From contig NZ_JBHZRU010000004.1 of the NCBI RefSeq assembly GCF_043641925.1, forward strand, positions 142,612 to 206,611: a DNA stretch of 64,000 nucleotides, given 5' to 3'. How positions within the stretch are numbered: position 1 is the stretch's first letter; every line of letters begins with the position of its first letter. Below, one piece after another: positions 1 to 7,325 of the stretch. Position numbers and translations under genes: made by a program. Under the pieces are notes generated by a model. It was not told where the DNA came from. It did not search any database and saw only the letters and a list, made by a program, of their open reading frames with translations. This stretch comes from Paenisporosarcina quisquiliarum_A. GTDB taxonomy: Bacteria > Bacillota > Bacilli > Bacillales_A > Planococcaceae.

Positions 1-1
1 G

Positions 2-2050
2 GCAGCCGTGACTACGGATCAATTCTTTCGAACATTTAGCTTAAGAGAAGCAGCTAAAGATTCATGGGATGGTTATGGGGAAGAAGCGAAACAAGTTCTT
101 AAATGGTACGCAGAAGGCGTCAATGCCTATATGGCTGAAGCGAAGGAAGCTGGAAAGTATTCTTTTGAATTTAAGTTGCTAGGTTACGAGCCGGAACCAT
201 GGACAGAAGTAGATTCCTTAACGATTGGTAAATTTATGGCGTACGATTTAGGTGGTCATTGGTCGAGTCTAGCGATTCGGCACTGGGCACTAGGGAATTT
301 TCCAGAAGAAAAGGCTCGCGAATTGTTCATTACTTACCCTGAAGACAAACCCGCTATTATCGAAGCGAACTTAGAGAATCAGGTAGAAGTGGCAGGACAG
401 TTTATGCCGGAAGTTATTCCAAACGAGTTCAATGGAAGTAATAACTGGGTTGTCTCGGGTGATAAGACGGAGTCGGGAATGCCTTTATTAGCAGATGATC
501 CACACCTAGGTCTGAGTACACCATCCATCTGGTACCAAATGCATTTGCAGTCACCTGAACAAAACGTAAGTGGGGTCATTTTTGCAGGAATTCCAGGGAT
601 TATTTTAGGTCACAATGAAGAAATTGCTTGGGGTGTAACGAATGTAGGACCCGATGTGCAAGATCTGTATATCGAAACACCAAATCCAGAAAAACCGACT
701 GAATTTGAATACGACGGCAAGTGGGAGCAAGCAACTGTTCGGAAAGAACCGATTAAAGTTAAAGACGGAGAAACAATCGATTTTGAAGTAGTGGTTACCC
801 GTCATGGTCCAATCATTTCGAATGTCATGTTCGACAAGGAAGAACCAAGTGCTCAGTTCTCCATGCAGTGGACGGCGCTTGATCCGACATTGGAATTACA
901 GGCTGTATTGAATATGAATAAAGCCACCAATTGGGAAGAGTTTGAAACAGCATTGGAAGATTTCCATGCACCTGCACAAAACTTCGTTTTTGCAGCGAAG
1001 GACGGAACGATTGCGTACAAAGCGAACGGAAGAATTCCGATCCGTAAGTTAGGGGATGCTCAACTTCCTGTGCCAGGAAATTCAAGTGAGTATGGATGGG
1101 ATGGATTCGTGCCGTATGATGAGCTCCCAACTGTCGTAAATCCAGATGAAGGATTTATTGCCACTGCGAACAATCAAGTCGTGGATGAATCTTACCCTTA
1201 TCACTTAACGGATTTTTGGGCTCAGTCATACCGCTATGAACGAATTGCTGAGGTTTTAAAACAAGGCGATAAACTAACGAAAGAAGATATGATGGACTTA
1301 CAAATGGACCAGCATAATCTTCAAGCAAGAGAATTTATGGATGACATGGTTCGATCAGTAGAAAAATTAGATACTAAAAATAAATACAGTGAACTGTTGA
1401 AAGAATTGAAAAATTGGAATCAAGTAGATGAAGCTAATTCTGCCGCTCCGCTCATTTATCATAAATGGATTAAGCAGCTTCCAATGACGTTGTTTAAAGA
1501 TCAGATGCCTAAAGACGTCTATGATATGCTAGCAGGAAAAGGCAATATCACCGATCAAATGATGCGTGATGGATATGCAGGTCAAGAGGGTGCGTGGGTA
1601 ACTGAAAAGGGGGGAGTTGACAAATGGGTTTATCAATCATTTGTAGATTCGGTAGCCTCTATAGAAGATACGTTTGGTGAAGACGTAGGAGACTGGAAGT
1701 GGGGAGATTATCATCAACTTACATTTGATCACCCGCTCTCAGGTGCTTCACCCGTATTTGCGTATTTCTTAAATCCGAAGTCAGTACCGGTTGGTGGTTC
1801 GAATATTACTGTTCAAGCTGCTGGATTCCAAGAAGATGGATCAGTTGACCACGGTGCTTCCTGGCGATTTGTTGCGGACTTAGCTGATTTATCAAGTGCC
1901 TATCATATCGTCGGACCCGGTCAAAGTGGTCACATGAAATCTGATTGGTTCCACAACCAGGTAGACGACTGGGCTGAAGGCGAGTATCATGAAACCGTCA
2001 TTAGTGGAAATCAAGAAAAAGAGCATGTATTAAAATTGAAGGCTGATTAA
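2..2050 (+). CDS. Penicillin acylase family protein (5' end outside window)
   Basis: N-terminal nucleophile (Ntn) amidohydrolase that would hydrolyse an amide bond in a penicillin-like or acyl-homoserine-lactone substrate. The frame is open to the window edge, so the GTG at 8 is probably internal; about 680 residues are visible against roughly 780-800 for the family, so the signal peptide and about 100 residues are missing. The key site is SNNWVVSG: the Ser codon at 437-439 is the expected self-cleavage site and catalytic N-terminus of the beta chain. A downstream Asn-rich core (ATANNQVVDESYPY, then a late GGSNITVQ) also fits. The substrate cannot be inferred. crcB follows after 19 bp. Confidence 0.9.
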   Translation, partial: AAVTTDQFFRTFSLREAAKDSWDGYGEEAKQVLKWYAEGVNAYMAEAKEAGKYSFEFKLLGYEPEPWTEVDSLTIGKFMAYDLGGHWSSLAIRHWALGNFPEEKARELFITYPEDKPAIIEANLENQVEVAGQFMPEVIPNEFNGSNNWVVSGDKTESGMPLLADDPHLGLSTPSIWYQMHLQSPEQNVSGVIFAGIPGIILGHNEEIAWGVTNVGPDVQDLYIETPNPEKPTEFEYDGKWEQATVRKEPIKVKDGETIDFEVVVTRHGPIISNVMFDKEEPSAQFSMQWTALDPTLELQAVLNMNKATNWEEFETALEDFHAPAQNFVFAAKDGTIAYKANGRIPIRKLGDAQLPVPGNSSEYGWDGFVPYDELPTVVNPDEGFIATANNQVVDESYPYHLTDFWAQSYRYERIAEVLKQGDKLTKEDMMDLQMDQHNLQAREFMDDMVRSVEKLDTKNKYSELLKELKNWNQVDEANSAAPLIYHKWIKQLPMTLFKDQMPKDVYDMLAGKGNITDQMMRDGYAGQEGAWVTEKGGVDKWVYQSFVDSVASIEDTFGEDVGDWKWGDYHQLTFDHPLSGASPVFAYFLNPKSVPVGGSNITVQAAGFQEDGSVDHGASWRFVADLADLSSAYHIVGPGQSGHMKSDWFHNQVDDWAEGEYHETVISGNQEKEHVLKLKAD

Positions 2051-2069
2051 ATAAGGACGTGTTTCGAAC

Positions 2070-2414
2070 ATGAAAAACTTCATATGGGTTGGCTTAGGCG
2101 GCATGGTCGGAACATTATTACGATTTGCAGTTCTGGTTTTATTCCCCTCAACAGGGTTATGGATTGCCAATATCATAGGTAGCTTTGTCTTAGGATTTGT
2201 CTTTCATAAAATGAAAGAAGTAAAGAGAGAGAAAGCGTTATTTGTCACCACAGGCATTTTGGGCTCGTTTACGACGTTTTCCACCTTCTCGGGAGAATGG
2301 CTGGCCTTTATGAAGAACAGTGTGCTAACGGGAACTCTATATGGTCTAGGAATGACCATAACGTGTATCGTGGCAGCGGCTGGTGGTTTTAAGTTAGGGG
2401 GCGGATCGAGATGA
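2070..2414 (+). CDS. crcB: Fluoride ion channel CrcB/FluC, subunit 1
   Basis: Small membrane protein of 114 residues with four predicted membrane spans; Fluc channels form antiparallel dimers that export fluoride. The family signature GSFTTFSTFS is present, as are the GGMVGTLLRF N-terminus and the ANIIGSF segment with the conserved Asn. An AAGGACG ribosome site precedes the ATG. The stop overlaps the next crcB by 4 bp, so the two form a translationally coupled pair of the heterodimeric type found in many Bacilli. No fluoride riboswitch was seen; transcription probably comes from upstream. Confidence 0.93.
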   Translation: MKNFIWVGLGGMVGTLLRFAVLVLFPSTGLWIANIIGSFVLGFVFHKMKEVKREKALFVTTGILGSFTTFSTFSGEWLAFMKNSVLTGTLYGLGMTITCIVAAAGGFKLGGGSR

Positions 2415-2755
2415 CCCTCCTTTCTTTAGCTATCGGCGGGATGCTCGGTGCGATGAGTCGATATGCAGTGTCTCTAAAAATTCAAGGATTAACCGGGATT
2501 CTTTTAATTAACTGGCTCGGCTCTTTGTTGATGGGAGCCAGTCTGTCTTTGGCACTTCTTGAAACAGACTGGAATCTATTTTGGCTCGTTGGGTTTTTAG
2601 GTGCATTTACCACGTTTTCGACGTTTGCGGTCCAGGTAGTTGAATGCTGGTTTACAGGTAAACGAAAAGTAGCGGTTTTATATGCCGTGGCTACTCTTGT
2701 AGGTGGGTATTTATTTGTTTGCTTAGGTTGGTGGATCTGTAGTTTTTGGGTTTGA
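2411..2755 (+). CDS. crcB: Fluoride ion channel CrcB/FluC, subunit 2
   Basis: Second 114-residue Fluc subunit, with GGMLGAMSRY near the N-terminus, an INWLGSLLMG segment carrying the conserved Asn, and the signature GAFTTFSTFA. It starts inside the end of the first crcB (ATGA-type overlap). Paired genes usually encode the two halves of a heterodimeric fluoride exporter. The stop codon lies within the first unit of the 21-nt-phased GACGAGTAAA array, and the last 35 bp or so of the gene are duplicated at about 2910-2956. Confidence 0.93.
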   Translation: MTLLSLAIGGMLGAMSRYAVSLKIQGLTGILLINWLGSLLMGASLSLALLETDWNLFWLVGFLGAFTTFSTFAVQVVECWFTGKRKVAVLYAVATLVGGYLFVCLGWWICSFWV

Positions 2756-2850
2756 CGAGTAAAAGATGAAATGTGACGAGTAAATGTTCAAAAGTGACGA
2801 GTAAAATCGCAAAGTTGACGAGTAAATGTTCAAAGTTGACGAGTAAACTG
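2754..2850. repeat. Phased array 1 (GACGAGTAAA core, 21-nt period)
   Basis: Five copies of GACGAGTAAA begin at 2754, 2775, 2796, 2817 and 2838, exactly 21 nt apart. The spacer is partly conserved (TGTTCAAAAGT-like). The first copy overlaps the crcB stop and the array runs straight into a GCCAGCC terminator hairpin. Because 21 is divisible by three, the minus strand reads as a pseudo-heptad peptide with repeated YSS; this is a by-product rather than evidence of a gene. Confidence 0.9.
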
Positions 2851-2862
2851 ATGCATCAATCA

Positions 2863-2899
2863 AAAAGCCAGCCCTCACTGTCTTGGGGGCTGGCTTTTC
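2863..2899 (+). terminator. Terminator after crcB pair and array 1
   Basis: Hairpin with arms AAAAGCCAGCCC and GGGCTGGCTTTT around a short loop, ending in a T run. Confidence 0.85.
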
Positions 2900-2909
2900 T
2901 GCATTCGCC

Positions 2910-3050
2910 AAGTAGCGGTTTTATATAGGTTGGTGGATCTGTAGTTTTTGGGTTTGACGAGTAAAAGGTGAAATGTGACGAGTAAATGTTCAAAAGTGAC
3001 GAGTAAAATCTCAAAGTTGACGAGTAAATTTATAAAAGTGACGAGTATAC
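2910..3050. repeat. Second copy of crcB tail plus phased array 2
   Basis: Positions 2910-2956 repeat the end of crcB (AGTAGCGGTTTTATA joined directly to GGTTGGTGGATCTG, lacking about 40 bp of the intact gene). A second five-unit GACGAGTAAA array follows, with starts at 2956, 2977, 2998, 3019 and 3040, again exactly 21 nt apart. Like copy 1 it ends at a GCCAGCC hairpin, so the whole tail-array-terminator unit is duplicated. Confidence 0.88.
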
Positions 3051-3061
3051 CTACGCATCAC

Positions 3062-3103
3062 AAAAAAAGCCAGCCCTCACTAACTTTGAGGGCTGGCTTT
3101 CCT
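3062..3103. terminator. Bidirectional terminator between array 2 and the peptidase gene
   Basis: Stem AAAGCCAGCCCTCA / TGAGGGCTGGCTTT with an A run on the left and a T-rich right flank. It can end transcription from both sides and resembles the hairpin at 2863. Confidence 0.85.
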
Positions 3104-3106
3104 TTA

Positions 3107-4087
3107 TTAAAAGATGCCTTTTTCAATGACTCGGCCTAATCTTCCAGTGGTCGTTTCAGCATGAAGAATTGATTGATAAACTGCTTCTTCAGTGGATTCA
3201 ATGACCGCTTGAAAAAGTTCATTCATCATGGGATGGTCATCACGTAATACCTGTTGATGTACAAACGCTTCTTTAGATATGTGAGGAACTTTATTTGCAT
3301 TAGAAAAAGCAATAATGATATCTCCGCTTCCGTTATGTATATGGGTTCCAGTTCGACCAAGCCCGATTGCTGCACGCTTGGCAAGACGCTTTAATTGTCT
3401 CGCATCAACAGGAGCGTCTGTCGCGACAACAATAATGACAGATCCATCTGGTTTTTCAAGGGTATCCTGTTCCCAGCTGGCTATTTTACATTCGTTAGCT
3501 CTCCCGAAATTCGTGAGAGTTAGGACGCCTGTCGTATAAGCCAAGTCTTCATGTTCAGCGATTCGAGACGAACTTCCAATTCCACCTTTCACTCCGTAAC
3601 AAATCATTCCTTTTCCTGCACCGACAGCCCCTTGTTCAAACTCACCGATTGCGGCTGATTCAAGTACTGCTATTGCATGTTCCGGTCGCACCGCCATTAA
3701 ACGCATGGAATTTAAATAACTATCATTGCATTCACCGACCACAATATTCAATGAGCTTGTGGAATCTCCAATCTCTGGATTTTTCTCTAACATATAAGAA
3801 AGGGTTCCTTCTAAAACAGCACCCACACTAAATGTGTTGGTAAGCATAATTGGCGATTCCATGAGACCTAATTCCTCAAGTTGAATCAACCCGACTGTTT
3901 TGCCGAAGCCATTTAATACAAAGCTTTCTGCAGGAACTTTATATTGAAATGGATCATCTGAATGGGGGAGTATGGCGGTAACTCCGGTACAAATTGTATC
4001 CTGCTCATTCAATTTTTCCTCTAACGTGACATGACCTACTTGAACACCAGGTACATCCGTTATTAAATTTAATAATCCTTTTTTCAT
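3107..4087 (-). CDS. P1 family (DmpA/S58-type) peptidase
   Basis: Self-processing aminopeptidase family (DmpA, BapA) with an Ntn-like fold. The start chosen is the ATG at 4087 (MKKGLLNLITDVPGV), which has AGGAG 9 nt upstream; the longer frame to 4123 lacks a good site. The N-terminal LITDVPGVQVGHVTL is typical of the family. GIGSSSRIAE about two thirds along matches the region of autoproteolysis and the nucleophilic Ser. 326 residues is near the family length. Substrate unknown; D-aminopeptidase or beta-peptidyl activity is possible. Confidence 0.88.
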   Translation of the reverse strand: MKKGLLNLITDVPGVQVGHVTLEEKLNEQDTICTGVTAILPHSDDPFQYKVPAESFVLNGFGKTVGLIQLEELGLMESPIMLTNTFSVGAVLEGTLSYMLEKNPEIGDSTSSLNIVVGECNDSYLNSMRLMAVRPEHAIAVLESAAIGEFEQGAVGAGKGMICYGVKGGIGSSSRIAEHEDLAYTTGVLTLTNFGRANECKIASWEQDTLEKPDGSVIIVVATDAPVDARQLKRLAKRAAIGLGRTGTHIHNGSGDIIIAFSNANKVPHISKEAFVHQQVLRDDHPMMNELFQAVIESTEEAVYQSILHAETTTGRLGRVIEKGIF

Positions 4088-4107
4088 GTGAACTACTCCT
4101 AACATTG

Positions 4108-4137
4108 CAAAAAGACTGACCATTAGTTAGGTCAGTC
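4108..4137 (-). terminator. Terminator of the universal stress protein gene
   Basis: Perfect GACTGACC/GGTCAGTC hairpin; read on the minus strand it is followed by TTTTT. It lies between uspA-like and the peptidase gene. Confidence 0.8.
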
Positions 4138-4144
4138 CTGATTG

Positions 4145-4564
4145 TTATTTTATTAATAAAACGGGTGAATGTACTCGTTTCGCTACTTTATGGCTGACAC
4201 TTCCAAGTACCATTTCTTGTAATGTGTTTAACCCTCTACTGCCGATTACAACGATATCATACTTTTCTTGATTCGCATGTTCCACAATAACGGGTCCTGC
4301 ATCACCATGTAATAGTTTAATCTCTGTATGGATACCCTTTGAAACGAACATGTCTTCAATTGGCAAGATTTTATTTCGTCGGTCTTCATGGAGTTCTTCG
4401 CTTGTCAGTTGTTGAACGAGATCTGGAGATGTTTTGTCATAATCCAATACATATAGCAGGGTAACATGAACTTCTGACTGTGTACTTGCTAGAAAAACAG
4501 CATGACTTGCTGCTCGTTTTGAGTGTGAAGAGCCATCGACTGCAACCAATATTCGTTTATACAT
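4145..4564 (-). CDS. Universal stress protein (UspA family)
   Basis: 139-residue single-domain Usp. The ATG at 4564 (MYKRILVAVDGSSHS) follows a GGGGGGAT ribosome site; the upstream TTG gives a poorer start. The C-terminal VIGSRGLNTLQEMVLGSVS is the ATP-binding pattern G-x2-G-x9-G-S, so an ATP-binding Usp is likely. It acts in the cytoplasm under stress. A sigma-B-like promoter lies about 50 bp upstream (4611-4637), which would place it in the general stress regulon. Confidence 0.92.
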   Translation of the reverse strand: MYKRILVAVDGSSHSKRAASHAVFLASTQSEVHVTLLYVLDYDKTSPDLVQQLTSEELHEDRRNKILPIEDMFVSKGIHTEIKLLHGDAGPVIVEHANQEKYDIVVIGSRGLNTLQEMVLGSVSHKVAKRVHSPVLLIK

Positions 4565-4610
4565 GAGTAATCCCCCCAAACAATTCGATTCTGTATTCTA
4601 TACGTAATTG

Positions 4611-4637
4611 ATTCCCTAACTATTCTCTATGATAAAC
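4611..4637 (-). promoter_or_regulatory. Candidate sigma-B promoter for uspA-like gene
   Basis: On the minus strand GTTTAT (4632-4637) is followed after 15 nt by GGGAAT (4611-4616), matching the sigma-B consensus GTTTNN-N13/15-GGGNAN. It lies 47 bp before the start codon. Confidence 0.6.
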
Positions 4638-4745
4638 CTTAATTCCTTTTTTGACTGGCAAAATTAATCGGTGCGGTTGTTTTATTGTTGTAGTGAACAC
4701 ACATGTTTCGAAGTTAACATTGCGATGAAAAAGCTGAAATAAATA

Positions 4746-4769
4746 ATATTCAAACCATGATTTGAATAT
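4746..4769. promoter_or_regulatory. Candidate CadC operator 1
   Basis: Perfect 9-bp inverted repeat ATATTCAAA / TTTGAATAT around 6 bp. The inner TCAAA-N6-TTTGA matches the half-site arrangement known for CadC/ArsR-family cadmium repressors. It lies about 75 bp upstream of cadC. Confidence 0.65.
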
Positions 4770-4809
4770 CCTTGCTAATCATTTCTAAGGAGCATATACT
4801 AAACCTAAC

Positions 4810-4829
4810 AATCAAATGAACGTTTGAAT
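4810..4829. promoter_or_regulatory. Candidate CadC operator 2
   Basis: TCAAA-N6-TTTGA (4812-4827) sits directly against the cadC ribosome site, with the same half-site and spacing as the upstream site. Occupancy would block transcription of cadC-cadA until Cd, Zn or Pb is bound. Confidence 0.7.
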
Positions 4830-4843
4830 AAGGAGTGAGTAAA

Positions 4844-5209
4844 GTGAAAACAGAGGTTTGTGAAACGACTTGTGTCCACGAAGAGGATGTTTTAAAAGTA
4901 AAAGCAAATTTGCCTAACCTAAAAGGGATGACCGTGATTTTCAAAGCGTTAGCTGACGAGACACGGTTAAAAATAGCTTATGCCTTAACGATTCAAGAAC
5001 AACTATGTGTTTGTGATGTAGCTGCTATTATCCAGTCATCTACTGCAACTGCTTCTCATCATTTAAGGTATTTAAAAGATATAGATTTAGCGAAATCCGA
5101 AAAAAGAGGAAAGCTCGTTTATTATCGTCTAGCTGATTCTCACGTGAGTCAGCTGGTTAAAATTGCATACGAGCATGCGGAAGAAGGTGTCTTAAATGAA
5201 AGCATCTGA
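4844..5209 (+). CDS. cadC: Metal-sensing ArsR/SmtB repressor CadC
   Basis: 121-residue winged-helix repressor that releases DNA when it binds Cd(II), Pb(II) or Zn(II). The GTG at 4844 is chosen because AAGGAG ends 8 nt upstream; the GTG at 4835 overlaps that site. Cys6 and Cys10 (VCETTC) and the helix-4 pair Cys55/Cys57 (LCVCD) are the four thiolate ligands of the alpha3N cadmium site of CadC. STATASHHLRYLK is the recognition helix. The gene overlaps cadA by 14 bp, so repressor and pump are co-transcribed. Confidence 0.93.
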   Translation: MKTEVCETTCVHEEDVLKVKANLPNLKGMTVIFKALADETRLKIAYALTIQEQLCVCDVAAIIQSSTATASHHLRYLKDIDLAKSEKRGKLVYYRLADSHVSQLVKIAYEHAEEGVLNESI

Positions 5210-7304
5210 ACAGCAAGAATACCGATTAGAAAACTTAACTTGCGCTAATTGTGCGATGAAATTCGAAAAGAATATTCAAGCATTGCCTGAAGTGAAAGAA
5301 GTTAATGTGAACTTCGGTGCTTCCAAAGTCCGTCTAGTAGGGAAAGCTACGATTGAAGAGTTGGAAAAGGCGGGAGCTTTTGACGGAATAAAAGTACACC
5401 CGGTTACAGGTAATCGAGTGATTGAAATCGTTCCGTTTTATAAGCGAAAAGAGAATGTCATTACTTTTGTTTCACTTGTTTTATTAATCATCGGAACCGT
5501 TATTTCATTCCAAACAAGCGAAGCGGATCCGTTTGCCATTGGTTTCTTTGTCGCGTCAATTGCGATCGGAGGATACTCGATGTTTTGGAGCGGGTTACAA
5601 AATTTATCCCGATTTTACTTTGATATGAAAACACTGATGACGATTGCGATCATCGGGGCAGCCATCATAGGAGAATGGCGTGAAGCGGCAGTTGTCGTTT
5701 TCTTATTTGCTGTTAGTGAAGCATTAGAAGCTTATTCCATGACGAAAGCGAGACAGTCGATTCGTCAATTAATGGACATTGCTCCTTCAAAAGCTTCAAT
5801 TAGAAGAAATGAACAAGTTATGGAATTAGGAACTGAAGATATCGAAATCGGCGATGTGTTAATCGTCAAACCCGGTCAAAAGATCGCGATGGACGGTGAA
5901 GTGATTTTAGGGAATTCTTCCGTAAATCAAGCACCAATTACAGGTGAGTCGATGCCGGTAACGAAAATAATTGGGGATGAAGTGTTTGCGGGTACATTAA
6001 ATGAAGAAGGTGCTCTTGAAGTACGTGTGACGAAGCGCGTTGAAGATACGACAATTGCTAAAATTATTCATTTAGTTGAAGAAGCTCAAGCAGAAAAAGC
6101 ACCCTCTCAAAAATTTGTCGATCAATTCGCTAAATACTATACACCGATTATTATTCTAATTGCGATTGCCGTAGCGATCATCCCTCCTTTATTTGTAGGA
6201 GATTGGCAGGCATGGATTTACCAAGGGTTAGCGGTTCTTGTAGTGGGATGCCCTTGTGCTCTCGTTGTATCCACGCCAGTTGCCATTGTAACGGCCATTG
6301 GAAACGCTGCGAAACAAGGTGTGCTGATTAAGGGCGGCGTTTATTTAGAAGAAATGGGTCGATTACAAGCCATTGCCTTTGATAAAACAGGGACGTTAAC
6401 AAACGGTTTTCCTGAAGTAACGGATGTAGCTACAAATGGTGTAGTCAGCGAAGAAGAAATCATCCACATTGCAGCGTCGGTTGAAGCAAACTCCGCTCAT
6501 CCTTTAGCGCGTGCCATCATGAGCTACGCAGCAAAAATTGATGTATCTCCTGTTGTAGTTGAAAACTTTCAGTCCATTACAGGGAAAGGGATTGAAGCTA
6601 CTTTACAAGGAATACCCGTGTCTATCGGTAGTATGAAATGGGCGAATGAAAAGACCACCATTACCGAAAAAGTACAAGAAGAAATAGAAGACTTACAATC
6701 TCAAGGGAAATCAGTCATGATTATACTCCGTGAAAATATGTATATTGGTCATTTAGCGGTTGCAGATGATGTTCGAAGTTCAAGTCGATCCATTATTACA
6801 AAATTAAAAAACCTAGGCATCAAGCACGTTATTATGTTAACAGGAGATCATCCGACAACTGCACATGCGATTGCTAAAACAGTTGGTGTAACGGATGTTC
6901 GTGCGGGATTAATGCCAGAGGATAAACTAACGGCGGTTAAAAGCTTAATTGCTGAGCGCGGAAGAGTAGCGATGGTTGGTGACGGAATGAATGATGCTCC
7001 GGCATTAGCAGCTGCTTCTGTAGGTATTGCTATGGGTGGAGCTGGAACAGATGCAGCTTTAGAAACAGCGGATGTCGCATTGATGGCAGACGATTTAGAA
7101 AAACTACCTTATACGATTCAATTAAGCCGAAAAGCATTGCGTATTATTAAAGAAAATATTATGTTTGCTTTAGGATTAAAAATAGTTGCGTTACTATTAA
7201 TCATTCCAGGGTTGTTAACCCTTTGGATTGCCATTTTTGCAGATATGGGTGCCACACTACTTGTCGTGCTAAATTCAATGAGGCTCCTAAAAATTCAAAA
7301 GTAA
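5196..7304 (+). CDS. cadA: Cadmium/zinc-transporting P1B-type ATPase CadA
   Basis: 702-residue membrane pump that exports Cd(II), Zn(II) or Pb(II) using ATP. In order: N-terminal heavy-metal-associated domain with LTCANCAMKF (Cys16, Cys19); TGES actuator loop; membrane CPC motif near residue 352 (VGCPCALVVS); phosphorylation site DKTGTLT near 396; an HP motif (SAHPLA); the hinge GDGMNDAPALA; and a last span with ADMGATLLVVLNSMRL. The DxG in that last span marks the Zn/Cd/Pb subclass rather than copper. It overlaps cadC and is probably controlled by the two operators upstream. Confidence 0.95.
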   Translation: MKASEQQEYRLENLTCANCAMKFEKNIQALPEVKEVNVNFGASKVRLVGKATIEELEKAGAFDGIKVHPVTGNRVIEIVPFYKRKENVITFVSLVLLIIGTVISFQTSEADPFAIGFFVASIAIGGYSMFWSGLQNLSRFYFDMKTLMTIAIIGAAIIGEWREAAVVVFLFAVSEALEAYSMTKARQSIRQLMDIAPSKASIRRNEQVMELGTEDIEIGDVLIVKPGQKIAMDGEVILGNSSVNQAPITGESMPVTKIIGDEVFAGTLNEEGALEVRVTKRVEDTTIAKIIHLVEEAQAEKAPSQKFVDQFAKYYTPIIILIAIAVAIIPPLFVGDWQAWIYQGLAVLVVGCPCALVVSTPVAIVTAIGNAAKQGVLIKGGVYLEEMGRLQAIAFDKTGTLTNGFPEVTDVATNGVVSEEEIIHIAASVEANSAHPLARAIMSYAAKIDVSPVVVENFQSITGKGIEATLQGIPVSIGSMKWANEKTTITEKVQEEIEDLQSQGKSVMIILRENMYIGHLAVADDVRSSSRSIITKLKNLGIKHVIMLTGDHPTTAHAIAKTVGVTDVRAGLMPEDKLTAVKSLIAERGRVAMVGDGMNDAPALAAASVGIAMGGAGTDAALETADVALMADDLEKLPYTIQLSRKALRIIKENIMFALGLKIVALLLIIPGLLTLWIAIFADMGATLLVVLNSMRLLKIQK

Positions 7305-7325
7305 TGCATGCTCGGAGGTTAAATA

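Noticed and set aside
1900..2070. Fluoride riboswitch upstream of crcB
   Set aside because: The upstream sequence is coding (penicillin acylase end) with a 19-bp gap; no crcB-motif aptamer was seen.
2723..2911. Minus-strand reading frame with repeated YSS heptads
   Set aside because: It exists only because the DNA repeat period (21 nt) is a multiple of three; no ribosome site, and it crosses the crcB end and a terminator.
2754..3050. Phased arrays as a CRISPR locus
   Set aside because: Period 21 nt with 10-12-nt cores and semi-conserved spacers is too short for CRISPR, and no cas gene is present. The same applies to the arrays at 11.8, 12.1 and 48.4 kb.
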